Below, one piece after another: positions 48,022 to 56,661 of a DNA stretch of 61,344 nt. How positions within the stretch are numbered: position 1 is the stretch's first letter; each line of letters starts with the position of its first letter. The notes below the pieces were generated by a model. That model saw only the letters and a program-made list of their open reading frames with translations, was not told where the DNA came from and did no database searches. The stretch is from IMG/VR virus record IMGVR_UViG_3300033153_010600, positions 1 to 61,344 of that record. One strand, written 5' to 3'. Source of the DNA: a virus. Both the position numbers and the translations under genes were made by a program.

Positions 48022-48438
48022 ATGTGGTCAATCGTGGTATGGTTTGTCGTCCCGGGCATTGTAATGGGGCTTGGCCTGTTCATGGCATGGCGGGCTAACA
48101 AAATGCCTATCAAATGCACAGGTCTTGTAATGCTGGTCCTCATAGGGATGGCTCTGGGGACCTGCTTAGCTATTCTGCCGTTGTTTCGCATTGAAATACA
48201 CGCCCAAATCGCACGATTTCATTCCGTTCGGCAATCCGTGGAAGCTGCGCGTAACGGCAACACCGCCGAAGATATCGAGCGTGCCGCCATGTTGGACAAA
48301 ATCGTCGAGCGGGCCGCCCTGTCGCACAAAACCGTCGAGGCCAACGAATGGCTGGCACGATCTCGCTACTACGCGAGTCGATGGTATCTGGACGTATTCT
48401 GGCCTGACGAGGTGCTGATGTTGGAACCGATACGGTGA
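48022..48438 (+). CDS. Membrane protein, 138 aa
   Basis: ATG behind GAAAGGAGAAGCGGT. Two transmembrane helices (VVWFVVPGIVMGLGLFMAW and LVMLVLIGMALGTCLAILPL), then a helical cytoplasmic tail rich in charged residues. The end overlaps the next gene by 4 nt. Confidence 0.6.
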   Translation: MWSIVVWFVVPGIVMGLGLFMAWRANKMPIKCTGLVMLVLIGMALGTCLAILPLFRIEIHAQIARFHSVRQSVEAARNGNTAEDIERAAMLDKIVERAALSHKTVEANEWLARSRYYASRWYLDVFWPDEVLMLEPIR

Positions 48439-49139
48439 CTGCTGCTATCCCCAAGGTAACGGCCGTCCTGCTTAACTGGAGGCGGCCGGACAACATCCCG
48501 CTGATCCTGGAACGGCTGGCCGAGCAGCCGTTTGTCGATGAAATAGTGCTGTGGAACAACGACGACAGCATTTGCGAGCACAAGGACCACTCGGACTGGT
48601 TCTGGGCGACGGGCGACGTAAGGCTGCGTCTTCTGTTTCGGTTCGCCAACCTCGGCACTTGGGCGAGATTCCTCGCGTGCCGAGAGGCGTCTTGCGACTG
48701 GATTATCACGCAGGACGACGACTGCCTCTGCGACAACTGGCCCGAACTCTACCGCGAGGCTCTGGCCCATCCCGACGCGATTACGGCCAACATGCACCGC
48801 AACGAGGACGACACCCACGACGGGCTGATCTACGTCGACGGCAAGTGCTGGGATGTATGGCTTGGCTGGGGCTCGATGTTCCGACGGGAGCTGATAGGAG
48901 ACATATTCGAGCGGTACGTGGCCAAGTGGGGCGAGGACGAGTGCCTGCTACGGGACGCGGACCGAGTGTTTGCGGTGGCACTGGGGCGTAGGCACCACGC
49001 GATCCAAGCCAGAACCGAAAACTTGCCGGGGATCGACGGGCCGATGGCGATCCACAAGGATGGGAGGAAACACCTCACATGGCTTGCGCGGCGGCGAGGA
49101 GTCCAGTTGGCGGAGAAATGCGAAAGGGAGGGACGATGA
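48435..49139 (+). CDS. GT-A-fold glycosyltransferase, 234 aa
   Basis: VTAVLLNWRRPDNIPLILER, LWNNDDS, WIITQDDDCLCDNW (DxD/DDD metal site, about residues 92–99) and LGWGSMFRREL. The same fold class as the genes at 44627 and 59191. The GTG start overlaps the preceding stop. Probably adds sugars to the same glycan as its neighbours. Confidence 0.75.
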   Translation: MTAAIPKVTAVLLNWRRPDNIPLILERLAEQPFVDEIVLWNNDDSICEHKDHSDWFWATGDVRLRLLFRFANLGTWARFLACREASCDWIITQDDDCLCDNWPELYREALAHPDAITANMHRNEDDTHDGLIYVDGKCWDVWLGWGSMFRRELIGDIFERYVAKWGEDECLLRDADRVFAVALGRRHHAIQARTENLPGIDGPMAIHKDGRKHLTWLARRRGVQLAEKCEREGR

Positions 49140-49324
49140 GCAGATCTGATTTGCGGTACGCCGTGATTGTTGCGGTGACTCATGCGCTCTACAGCGGAGA
49201 TACATGGAGAGCGTCAGCAGTAGAGTCAGGACCGGTATATCGTCGTGCTGCCGAAATCGCGGTAAAGCAGGCTGACGCAATCCTGGCATGTCTTGAGTCA
49301 GAAGACCAAGAAACCGCTGAATAG
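49136..49324 (+). CDS. Small hypothetical protein, 62 aa
   Basis: MSRSDLRYAVIVAVTHALYS, with AAEIAVKQADAILACLES; short helical phage-type protein. The ATG overlaps the preceding stop (GATGAG). Ends at TAG; the next gene follows in the same frame after 9 nt. Confidence 0.55.
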   Translation: MSRSDLRYAVIVAVTHALYSGDTWRASAVESGPVYRRAAEIAVKQADAILACLESEDQETAE

Positions 49325-49333
49325 GATGAAAAA

Positions 49334-49537
49334 ATGAGTGAGTGGAAAAGGTATCGGAAACGAGGCACAACCGAGATGCGCCCATACGTGCCGGGCGAAG
49401 ATCTGTCGGACATATCCGTCAACAAGGAAGACACGCCAGAGGAGGGCGGCATGATTGCCCGCAACTCGGACAACCACGAGGACCAATGGTACGTCGCCAA
49501 GGCGTATTTTGCAGCCCATTACGAGGCGGCGCAATGA
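49334..49537 (+). CDS. Hypothetical protein, 67 aa
   Basis: MSEWKRYRKRGTTEMRPYVP, GEDLSDISVNKEDTPEEGGM, NHEDQWYVAKAYF: resembles short conserved proteins found in many phages (function unknown). Stop overlaps the next ATG (ATGA). Confidence 0.65.
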   Translation: MSEWKRYRKRGTTEMRPYVPGEDLSDISVNKEDTPEEGGMIARNSDNHEDQWYVAKAYFAAHYEAAQ

Positions 49538-49860
49538 GCCGCACCATCATCGCCGGCAACGGCCACAAGATCGGCTACGTCCATATTCCTTGCACCGGCG
49601 GGCGGAGCGTAATGCACGCACTGGGGCTTTTGCCGAGCCACGCAACCGCGGCGGAATTGAGGCGTCGGCACCCGGACCTGACGCATGTCGTTGCCATAGT
49701 CCGCTCCCCGTTTACGCTGCTCGTCTCGTGGTACAATCGGATCTCGCAACACACTTCAGCATCTTATCATAGCGAAAAAGACGGTCGAGGACAAGTCATC
49801 CGAGAAGTGTGTTGCGAGCGGGCGAGCTCGTCGAAGGTCACGCGGCGTGGCAACGGCTAA
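49534..49860 (+). CDS. Truncated sulfotransferase-like protein with repeat-derived tail, 108 aa
   Basis: IGYVHIPCTGGRSVMHALG resembles a sulfotransferase PAPS-binding P-loop, and VVAIVRSPFTLLVSWYNRI the 3'-phosphate region. At that point the sequence becomes an antisense handle (SQHTS, 49743–49757), a sense handle (VREVCCE, 49804–49818) and half of another repeat. The rest of the enzyme is missing, so it is likely broken by repeat insertion. Confidence 0.6.
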   Translation: MSRTIIAGNGHKIGYVHIPCTGGRSVMHALGLLPSHATAAELRRRHPDLTHVVAIVRSPFTLLVSWYNRISQHTSASYHSEKDGRGQVIREVCCERASSSKVTRRGNG

Positions 49861-49881
49861 AATTCGAGAAATGTGTTGCGA
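49743..49881. repeat. Small repeat cluster (one antisense handle, two sense repeats)
   Basis: Antisense handle 49743–49757; sense half-repeat ending 49818; then 27 nt; then a full repeat 49846–49881 (GTGGCAACGGCTAAAATTCG, AGAAATGTGTTGCGAG). It forms a one-spacer mini-array inside the sulfotransferase/methyltransferase junction. Confidence 0.7.
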
Positions 49882-49897
49882 GCGAGTGAGCGAGCGA

Positions 49898-50518
49898 ATG
49901 AGGGCGTGGGGCCAACTACAAGGACGTTATCCGTGGCCGGATCGGCAGCCAAGCGACCAAGGGGTCAAGCGGCCGTTTGGCTGGCTGCACAACAAGACGC
50001 AAGCGGCCCTGCGCCAGCATCTTGGCGAACACACGCGATACGTCGTGGAGTTGGGGACGTGGCTTGGCAGGTCGGCCCGGTTCATTTTGTCGTGCGCGCC
50101 GAACGCGAAAATAGTCTGCGTCGATCACTGGCAGGGCTCGCCGGAGTTGGGCGAGGACCACGGGCACCTGTTTGGCGAACCGGTGTATCAGGCGTTTCTA
50201 CACCACAACTGGGACCTGAGAGAGCGGATCGTGGCCGTACAGGACCGAACCGAGGCCGGCATAACCGAGGTCGTGATGGCCGGCCTGACGCCTGACCTGG
50301 TGTACATCGACGCCGCGCACGACGCGGAGAGCGTGCGGCTAGACGTATACGCATCAGCGATGGCGTTTCCCGACGCGATATTGGTCGGGGACGACTGGGA
50401 TGTGGACGCCGATCACTACGGCGTGGCGTCCGGCGTAGCGGATGGGTTGAGCCAGGCGTTCGCCAGCTACGACCTACGCAACAACGGCAAAGCGTGGTGG
50501 GCGAAAAGAGTGCCATGA
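49898..50518 (+). CDS. Class I SAM methyltransferase, 206 aa
   Basis: YVVELGTWLGRSARFILSCA (motif I), IVCVDHWQGSP (motif II acidic), LVYIDAAHDAESV and LVGDDWDV. Similar to the TylF/CmcI-like or methyltransf_24 group that methylates sugars or small molecules. Start at ATG 49898 follows the repeat; earlier in-frame starts lie within the repeat itself. Confidence 0.75.
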   Translation: MRAWGQLQGRYPWPDRQPSDQGVKRPFGWLHNKTQAALRQHLGEHTRYVVELGTWLGRSARFILSCAPNAKIVCVDHWQGSPELGEDHGHLFGEPVYQAFLHHNWDLRERIVAVQDRTEAGITEVVMAGLTPDLVYIDAAHDAESVRLDVYASAMAFPDAILVGDDWDVDADHYGVASGVADGLSQAFASYDLRNNGKAWWAKRVP

Positions 50519-51288
50519 GAACCGATCTTCCCCCGTGTTACCGCTGCCACAAACAGCCCTGCAAGTGCAAGGACGGGGTGGCATTGTACCACGGCGACTG
50601 CCTTGACGTGATGCTCGCGATAGAGCCGGAGAGCGTGGACTTAGTGTTAACGGACCCGCCGTACGGCATATCACAAATAGGGGTATCGCACACACGAAGA
50701 CCAGGCAAGGGAAGTCGTAATTTCGATTTCTTCAACAACGATACTCCGCAAGAGGCCGTATCATTGATGTTGAAGGCGGCGGGGTTGTGCAATCGCCTTG
50801 TAACGGAGAAAGCGTCAGCCTACTGGTGGGTTGGCCATTACGGATTCGGTCCGCTCATCAGCTGGTATGAAGGGCAGTCGTGGAAAACGCGATTCCTCGT
50901 GTGGAACAAGGCCGCTCCCTGCCCACCTCCACCGGGTAGCGGATGGCCGAGTGCTGCGGAACTATGCGTCTACGCTTGGCGGCTTGGTCGGACATGGACA
51001 CACGACGGGAAGAACTATCCACAGTCAAACGTAATAACCGCCGATAGCTATAGGCATGGTATGCCGGGGAAGGTGAACCATCCCACACAAAAGCCACTGA
51101 CGGTCATTCGGCCGTTAATTCAGGCGTCTTCGTGCAAAGGACATACTATTCTCGATCCGTTTGCCGGCAGCGGCACAACCGGCCTCGCCTGCAAGGAACT
51201 GGGGCGAAAAGCCATTTTGATAGAGATCGAAGAGAAATACTGCGAAATCGCCGCACGGCGGCTTGAGCAGGGAATGCTGTTTGGCTAA
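50515..51288 (+). CDS. DNA methyltransferase (N4/N6, β-type), 257 aa
   Basis: VALYHGDCLDVMLAI, VLTDPPYGIS (motif IV DPPY) early, and ILDPFAGSGTTGLACKEL (motif I FxGxG) near the C-terminus: the permuted order typical of β-class amino-methylases. NHPTQKP is the conserved PxQKP. An N-terminal CYRCHKQPCKC knuckle may bind zinc. ATG overlaps the previous stop. Probably protects phage DNA from restriction. Confidence 0.88.
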   Translation: MRTDLPPCYRCHKQPCKCKDGVALYHGDCLDVMLAIEPESVDLVLTDPPYGISQIGVSHTRRPGKGSRNFDFFNNDTPQEAVSLMLKAAGLCNRLVTEKASAYWWVGHYGFGPLISWYEGQSWKTRFLVWNKAAPCPPPPGSGWPSAAELCVYAWRLGRTWTHDGKNYPQSNVITADSYRHGMPGKVNHPTQKPLTVIRPLIQASSCKGHTILDPFAGSGTTGLACKELGRKAILIEIEEKYCEIAARRLEQGMLFG

Positions 51289-51967
51289 AGAGGCGTATCC
51301 TGTGTTCGTAACCGATTCGCACCTGTTCATTGGGATGCACCGCACGGGCACCACCTGGGTCTGCCGCGTGCTGGAGGCCGCGTTCGGCCCCAGCCAGATG
51401 CCCGTGCAGCACACGCCGATATCGGACGTGCCCGCCGAGTTCAAAGCCGGCCGCACTGTCGTCGGCGTCGTGTGCAATCCGCTGGAGTGGTATGTCTCCC
51501 GCTGGGCGTATTCGTACCAGACCACGAAGGACAAGTCGAAGCGGCTGGGCTTCTGCGATTATCTGGACCGGCACATGGGCAACCCGCAAGGGCCGATTGG
51601 CAAGGCGTGCGAAGACTTCCCCCAAACCGACATGCGGATCGGGGCGTACAGCTATCTCTACGTGTGCTACTTCTTCGAGCGGGCCCGCGAGTTGCTGCCG
51701 GGACTGGGCCCGGACCGGCTGCAAGAGTTGCACGACGAGGGGTGCTCAGTTAACCTGATGATGCGAAGGGACAACCTGACCCGCGACCTGATCGAGGTCT
51801 TCGGCGAGAGGGTGCGGCCACACCTTGGCGAGTGGCGCAACGCCACGATCCACGATCCGTGGCAGGACTATTACCGCGACGCCCGGGGCAAATGGTGGGA
51901 GCGCAGAATCCTTAGTCTCGACGCGGCAATTTTTCGGCGGTGGGGTATTGAAACCATAAGAGGATAG
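51281..51967 (+). CDS. Sulfotransferase-like protein, 228 aa
   Basis: LFIGMHRTGTTWVCRVLEAA is a PAPS-binding P-loop, and GVVCNPLEWYVSRWAYSY the 3'-phosphate motif (R/S..). The TTG start at 51281 follows AGGGAATGCTGT and overlaps the previous stop; this start is uncertain. Would sulfate a sugar in the surface glycan. Confidence 0.7.
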   Translation: MAKEAYPVFVTDSHLFIGMHRTGTTWVCRVLEAAFGPSQMPVQHTPISDVPAEFKAGRTVVGVVCNPLEWYVSRWAYSYQTTKDKSKRLGFCDYLDRHMGNPQGPIGKACEDFPQTDMRIGAYSYLYVCYFFERARELLPGLGPDRLQELHDEGCSVNLMMRRDNLTRDLIEVFGERVRPHLGEWRNATIHDPWQDYYRDARGKWWERRILSLDAAIFRRWGIETIRG

Positions 51968-51968
51968 C

Positions 51969-52139
51969 ATGGCTAAAATTACGATTACACTTACAGATAC
52001 GCGAGAAGGTGAAATTTGCATTCAAGTGGTCACCACTCCGCCGGTGAAACCAGGCGACAAAAGTACGCCTGCCCAAAAAATAGCGGCAGCATGCCTGGCA
52101 GCAATCGCAGTGCGACACGATAGCGGGAGCCCAAACTAG
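51969..52139 (+). CDS. Small hypothetical protein, 56 aa
   Basis: MAKITITLTDTREGEICIQV, TTPPVKPGDKSTPAQKIAAA; a β-hairpin then a helix. The ATG overlaps the TAG region of the preceding gene. The TAG stop here must be real, because reading through would run antiparallel to good sense in the next gene's wrong frame. Confidence 0.6.
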   Translation: MAKITITLTDTREGEICIQVVTTPPVKPGDKSTPAQKIAAACLAAIAVRHDSGSPN

Positions 52140-52149
52140 GGGAAGTCGG

Positions 52150-53187
52150 ATGGCGAAGATCATAGTCGACCCTTATGTCCCCGGCAACGACAACCGGAAA
52201 TGCCGCAAGATGCGCCGGCTGGTTTACCTGGCGTGGATCGCACGCGACCTGGGGCACGAGGTGGCCGTCCACTACGACCGGGACGAGATCGACGCCCTAC
52301 GGCAGCGCACCGCCTACAATGGCAGGACGGACTTCAGCTACCTCGACCTGCTCGGATCGTTCCGCAAGTGTGTTGCGAGCGAGGACGCCGACCTGCTGAT
52401 CTGCTCGGAGGAGACGGCCCTGGGGCAGCAGCGGCCGGACTGCAAAGTGGCGGCATGGCGGTCGGTACTCGGTGGCGGACACAGGGCCGTCGAGCACCAC
52501 GACAAGTTTGACCTGCTCTGCGGCTATGCGTTTTCGCAGCAGGACTGGACGAGGAAGACAACCATAGAGGGAAAGCTGCGGCACGATACGCCCGTGCGGA
52601 ATAGGCTGGGCGACAAGTGGTTTTCAGTCCCGTGGCTGCCCTTTGAGTGCACGCTGCATCAGCTTCACAAGGACGGCCTATGGAAGGCGTATCTGCGGGA
52701 CGACCTGGACGCGATCCGTGAGCGATATGGGAGCGCCAAGAAGAGACGAGTGTTCGGGTTCGCGGGATACCCATGGCCATGGCGGACGCGGATTGCCGGC
52801 ATTTTCGACGGCGACGAGCGGTTCGTCTTCAGGTGGGCGGACTGCGCCGAGAAGGCCATGCCGCCCGCCGAATATCTGCGGTGGCTCAGCGAGTGCGAGG
52901 TGTCCATGTGCCTGCCGGGCGACACCTGGAAATGCAGCCGGTTCGCCGAGTCGGTGATGATGGGCGTCCCCGTAGTGCATCCCCGCGGCGTGGTCGACCT
53001 GACGCCGCCGTTGTCTAGCCTGAACGCGATACTGGTTGGGGAGTGGGAGGAGTTGGCAGACATGCGGGTGGCTGATCTCGACCTGATCGTTGCCAACGCT
53101 GACAAGGCGTACCGCGAGGGATGGGGACTTCGCGGGCAGTTCTCGCAACACACTTCTATGACTGCATTATACCATAAAAGAGCCTAG
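52150..53187 (+). CDS. Exostosin-like glycosyltransferase, 345 aa
   Basis: MAKIIVDPYVPGNDNRKCRK; FGFAGYPWPWRTRIAGIF; ECEVSMCLPGDTWKCSRFAE and GVPVVHPRG match the C-terminal donor site of GT47-like (exostosin) enzymes. In-frame handle at 52365–52379 (KCVASE); C-terminal SQHTSMTALYHK is a 35-nt inverted promoter–handle (53142–53176). Part of the glycan cluster. Confidence 0.7.
   Translation: MAKIIVDPYVPGNDNRKCRKMRRLVYLAWIARDLGHEVAVHYDRDEIDALRQRTAYNGRTDFSYLDLLGSFRKCVASEDADLLICSEETALGQQRPDCKVAAWRSVLGGGHRAVEHHDKFDLLCGYAFSQQDWTRKTTIEGKLRHDTPVRNRLGDKWFSVPWLPFECTLHQLHKDGLWKAYLRDDLDAIRERYGSAKKRRVFGFAGYPWPWRTRIAGIFDGDERFVFRWADCAEKAMPPAEYLRWLSECEVSMCLPGDTWKCSRFAESVMMGVPVVHPRGVVDLTPPLSSLNAILVGEWEELADMRVADLDLIVANADKAYREGWGLRGQFSQHTSMTALYHKRA
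53142..53176 (-). promoter_or_regulatory. Promoter–handle element, inverted twin of 53333
   Basis: Exact reverse complement, over 35 nt, of 53333–53367: TATGGTATAATGCAGTCATA then GAAGTGTGTTGCGAG. The two copies enclose 156 bp as inverted repeats. TATAAT lies 8 nt before the handle. Confidence 0.7.
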
Positions 53188-53332
53188 CGGGTGGCCACCG
53201 CGTGCCGATGCCAAAGTACGACCGGCACATGGACTTTGCGGCCCCGCAATCGCGGTAGCTCGCCGTAGACTTCCTCGGGGAGCAGGAGCGGCTCGACTAC
53301 GTGTCCCGGCAGAAGCCGAAGACGAGCCGCTT
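53188..53332. other. Segment between inverted promoter–handle copies
   Basis: 145 bp with no clear gene. It contains the stem AGCGGCTCG...CGAGCCGCT followed by TTTA (about 53287–53334), a possible terminator for the plus-strand operon. A minus-strand frame across it looks partly protein-like but would start within the next gene's leader. Confidence 0.4.
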
Positions 53333-53367
53333 TATGGTATAATGCAGTCATAGAAGTGTGTTGCGAG
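53333..53367 (+). promoter_or_regulatory. Sense promoter–handle leader of the GT4 gene
   Basis: TGGTATAAT (extended -10; TATAAT 53338–53343) and handle 53353–53367. It reads toward the glycosyltransferase at 53437. Confidence 0.65.
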
Positions 53368-53436
53368 GTAAACAATATGCCAACATGAGGCACACCAACC
53401 TCGGACAGAAACAAGATCAGGGAGGTGATGCCTCGC

Positions 53437-54432
53437 ATGTCGTCTGCTAAAATACTGTTAGTCTATGACGTGCCGAACTGGGCATGGGGTTTTCGCGCCC
53501 AAGACATCCAGCGATTCGCCCCCGACGGCTTCGATGTCGAGACGGTGGACTACACGAGTCTCCCGAAGCGATACCCGCCGGAGCGGATACGCGACTACTG
53601 CGTGCTCAACTTTTCCTGGACCATGTGTCCGATGGGCTTGGTGATGCACGCCAAGCGGAACGTCGCGCTCGTCACTTGCGGCGGGCTGATCTACGACCGG
53701 CAGAGGGAGGGCGACTGGCGGAGCCGCGTTGTCACCGCGTCCCGAAACACGACGCGGGCGAGGCTACGGCTGCCGAACTTCGACGGCTGCATCGCCGTCA
53801 ACCGCGAAATCTGCGAGGCGGCCAAACAGCACAACGTGAACACCGTCCTAATACCGTCGGGCGTCAACACGGACTTCTGGTATCACAGGCCCATGCGGGG
53901 GTACGACGGACGGCTTCGCGTCGGCTGGTCCGCCCAGCGGCGGTGCAACGTCAAGGGGCTGCACGAGGTGCTAGAGCCGCTTGTGGCCCGATGCCCGCAG
54001 TACGACTGGCGGGTAAACGACCGCAACTTCAACGAGGCCATGAGCCGCGAAGAAATGCGGGACTGGTATCACGACCTGGACGTGTTTGTGAGCACGTCGA
54101 TCATCGAAGGCACGCCCTCGCCGCCGTTCGAGGCCGCGAGCTGCGGCCGAGTCGTCCTGTCAACCGACGTGGGCGTCGTGTCCGACTGGGACTACCTAGG
54201 GCAACGGGAGTTGCGCGCCCCGGCGTACAGGAATCAATCAGAGGCAAACGCAACGGTCGACTGGTTTGTCGCCAAGTTGGCAGAGATGGAGCGATACGCG
54301 AAGGCGGGCAGGCTGCCGAAGATCGGCGAGCTGCTTCGCCTGTCGGTGATCGCCAACTATTCGTACGACTCGCTCGCGGGCATTGCCCGCAAGTACCTGG
54401 AGTTTATCGCAGGGGAGAATGATGAAGCGTAA
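53437..54432 (+). CDS. GT4-type glycosyltransferase, 331 aa
   Basis: ILLVYDVPNWAWGFRAQDIQ; NTVLIPSGVNTDFW; LRVGWSAQRRCNVKG; DVFVSTSIIEGTPSPPFEAA (E-x7-E motif); VVLSTDVGVV. The closest relatives in the window are the two following genes, which share LRVGW and DWRVN/EWSIN segments, so the three arose by tandem duplication. ATG 53437 lies 11 nt after GGAGG. Confidence 0.8.
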   Translation: MSSAKILLVYDVPNWAWGFRAQDIQRFAPDGFDVETVDYTSLPKRYPPERIRDYCVLNFSWTMCPMGLVMHAKRNVALVTCGGLIYDRQREGDWRSRVVTASRNTTRARLRLPNFDGCIAVNREICEAAKQHNVNTVLIPSGVNTDFWYHRPMRGYDGRLRVGWSAQRRCNVKGLHEVLEPLVARCPQYDWRVNDRNFNEAMSREEMRDWYHDLDVFVSTSIIEGTPSPPFEAASCGRVVLSTDVGVVSDWDYLGQRELRAPAYRNQSEANATVDWFVAKLAEMERYAKAGRLPKIGELLRLSVIANYSYDSLAGIARKYLEFIAGENDEA

Positions 54433-55615
54433 CAACCAGTGTAAATTGCTGATCGTGTACGACGTGGGGCCGCCTCATTGCTCCGGCTGGGCCCAGTACA
54501 GACACGCCGAGGGACTGAGTCGTTACTCGCCGAAGAACGTGACCGTCCACATCGTACCGCTCGGTACCTACTTGCAGCAGCAGGAAACGTGGCTTTCGCA
54601 GTACGCGGCCGTGTACGTCATTTCGCTATACCACGCCCAGCCGCGAAAGGGTATTGGACGTCTTGCGGCATGCGTCGCCTCCCACGCCTGGACGCATAAG
54701 CGGCTAGACAAATCCGACTGGCGCACCTACGGCGTCAACAAGGACCGCTGCCATTCGGTTGGGGCGCAGCGGCTCCGCGGACTATATGCCGCCGTGTGCC
54801 GCAACGAGGCGCTAGGCAAGTGGGCTCGCTCACTCGGCGCGAACGTGGCCGTCATCCCGGCCGGCGTCGACTGCGAGATATTCAAGCCCGGTGAGTTCCG
54901 TCACGACACGAAGCGGCTCCGCGTGGGGTGGTGCGGCCAGCTTGGCGGGATCACGAGCTTCAAGGGCTATGACGAAGTGCTCCAGCCGTTGCGGCACCTG
55001 TTCCAGCAGTACGATTGGCGCGTCAACACCAGGACGCACGAGAACGCCTACTCTGCGGAGCGCATGGCCGACTGGTATCGCAGCCTGGACGTGTTCGTTT
55101 GCACGAGCAGTGCCGAAGGAACGCCCAATCCGGCGATGGAAGCCGCGGCGTGCGGCGTTCCCGTCGTCGCGACCGACGTGGGGCAGCTGGCCGACTGGGA
55201 CGACTTGCGGGAGACGGGCATGATCGTGCCGGACTGGGGCAACCAAAGGGAAGCCCAGATTGTTGTCAACAAGATAGCTGGACGGCTGACCCTACTGGAG
55301 GAGCCGGCGGTAAGGCGGGAGTGCCGGGAGCGGCTGCTGCAATCCGTCGCGGACCGATACGATTATCGTGTCGTGACCCCGGAGACGCTGAATTTCTTGC
55401 TGGCGGGCATCAAAAAGCCGGTGGCGCCTGTGGCCCAGACCACCCTCCAGGCCGACGCGGCGAGGTGGGACTACATGCGGCGGCGGCTAACCACGAAGCG
55501 ACGCGACGCGAAGGGCGGCAAGCTGTGGCGGTTCGAGCCTCTCCGCAACTACCACGGGGACACGGTTGACGAGGCCATGGACAAAGCGATTGCCGACGAG
55601 CAGGAGGGCGGGTGA
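54422..55615 (+). CDS. GT4-type glycosyltransferase, 397 aa
   Basis: LLIVYDVGPPHCSGWAQYRH; VAVIPAGVDCEIFKPGEF; LRVGWCGQLGGITSFKGYDE; DVFVCTSSAEGTPNPAMEAA; VVATDVGQLADW. Longer than its paralogues by a C-terminal ~60-aa basic helical tail (WDYMRRRLTTKRRDAKGG). Overlaps both neighbours, so the three are translated as a unit. Confidence 0.82.
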   Translation: MKRNNQCKLLIVYDVGPPHCSGWAQYRHAEGLSRYSPKNVTVHIVPLGTYLQQQETWLSQYAAVYVISLYHAQPRKGIGRLAACVASHAWTHKRLDKSDWRTYGVNKDRCHSVGAQRLRGLYAAVCRNEALGKWARSLGANVAVIPAGVDCEIFKPGEFRHDTKRLRVGWCGQLGGITSFKGYDEVLQPLRHLFQQYDWRVNTRTHENAYSAERMADWYRSLDVFVCTSSAEGTPNPAMEAAACGVPVVATDVGQLADWDDLRETGMIVPDWGNQREAQIVVNKIAGRLTLLEEPAVRRECRERLLQSVADRYDYRVVTPETLNFLLAGIKKPVAPVAQTTLQADAARWDYMRRRLTTKRRDAKGGKLWRFEPLRNYHGDTVDEAMDKAIADEQEGG

Positions 55616-56628
55616 TGCCGAGCGTCCTTGTGCGTTACGACGTGGAAAACTGGGCCTTTCACCGCCGTGCCCTCGGCCTGCAACGGTATCGCCGGCCCGG
55701 CGACCAAGTGACGATCGCCAGCGACTACGCCTACGGCATGGGCGTAGCCGACGGCGAGTACGACGCCGTGCTCCTGTGCGACATGACATCCAGCTTCCCC
55801 GGTTCGCGGCCCCACTGCCGGGCCGGGAGAATAGTGCGGCTCGTCGGGTCGCACGGGTGGTTGTACCCCGAATACGATCCCGACGACTGGCGGACGAAGG
55901 GAGTGAACGGCCGCAACTCCAACCAAGCCGCGTCGATCGTGGAAGACTGCGACACGGTGGTCGTCTATAGCGCGGAGCAAAAGCGGTTCTTCGACTCGAT
56001 CCACAGCGACGTGCGGCTCATGCCGTACTCGATCGACACAAATGTGTTCAGACCGCGTAGGATAACGGCCGAATTCGAGAAGTGTGTACGGAGGCTCCGC
56101 GTGGGTTGGTGCGGCCAGCTTGGCGGCGGCGAAGGGAGCTTCAAGGGATTCGTCGAGGTCATGGTGCCCGTGATCGCCAGGCTCGGCGAGCAATTCGAGT
56201 GGTCGATCAATCACCGGGACTTCCGTACGGCGCTGAGCGGGCCGGACCTGGCCAAGTGGTATCAGTCGCTCGACGTGTTCCTTTGCACCAGCGTGGCGGA
56301 GGGGGGGCCGCAGACGGTATTCGAGGCCGCGGCGTGCGGATGCGTGCCCCTGTCGACGGCGGTCGGGCAGGTGGCGGACTGGCGGTGGATGCGCGACAAG
56401 AGCCTGACGACGCCCCCGCCGGCGAACGCGGAGGACGCGGCTCGCGTGGTAGGCTGGTTCGTCGAGAGCCTTCGCTACATGGACGCCAACAGGCAGATGC
56501 GCGACCGGTGGAGCCAGGACGCCGTCCGCGCCGTCCGACGCGACTACGACGCGGCGGAGTTAGTGCCCCAGCACCTGGCAATTATCACGGGGCCCGCTTG
56601 CTCGCTTGCAACACACTTCTCAGCATAA
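55615..56628 (+). CDS. GT4-type glycosyltransferase with in-frame repeat remnant, 337 aa
   Basis: MPSVLVRYDVENWAFHRRAL; LRVGWCGQLGGGEGSFKGFV; DVFLCTSVAEGGPQTVFEAA. Just before LRVGW, codons TAEFEKCVRR (about 56068–56098) are a one-base-shorter version of the array repeat; the paralogues have unrelated residues there. The C-terminus (SLATHFSA) is an antisense handle (56605–56619). Confidence 0.8.
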   Translation: MPSVLVRYDVENWAFHRRALGLQRYRRPGDQVTIASDYAYGMGVADGEYDAVLLCDMTSSFPGSRPHCRAGRIVRLVGSHGWLYPEYDPDDWRTKGVNGRNSNQAASIVEDCDTVVVYSAEQKRFFDSIHSDVRLMPYSIDTNVFRPRRITAEFEKCVRRLRVGWCGQLGGGEGSFKGFVEVMVPVIARLGEQFEWSINHRDFRTALSGPDLAKWYQSLDVFLCTSVAEGGPQTVFEAAACGCVPLSTAVGQVADWRWMRDKSLTTPPPANAEDAARVVGWFVESLRYMDANRQMRDRWSQDAVRAVRRDYDAAELVPQHLAIITGPACSLATHFSA

Positions 56629-56650
56629 CTGTATTGTACCGTATCCTTGG
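56605..56650 (-). promoter_or_regulatory. Promoter–handle element
   Basis: Minus strand GGTACAATACAGTTATGCTG then AGAAGTGTGTTGCAAG. TACAAT lies about 12 nt before the handle. Confidence 0.55.
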
Positions 56651-56661
56651 AGGGAAGGATA

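Noticed and set aside
53184-53438. Minus-strand ORF ending in LRGRKVHVPVVLWHRHAVATR
   Set aside because: It looks partly protein-like, but it would overlap the promoter, ribosome site and start of the clear glycosyltransferase gene and has no start signal.
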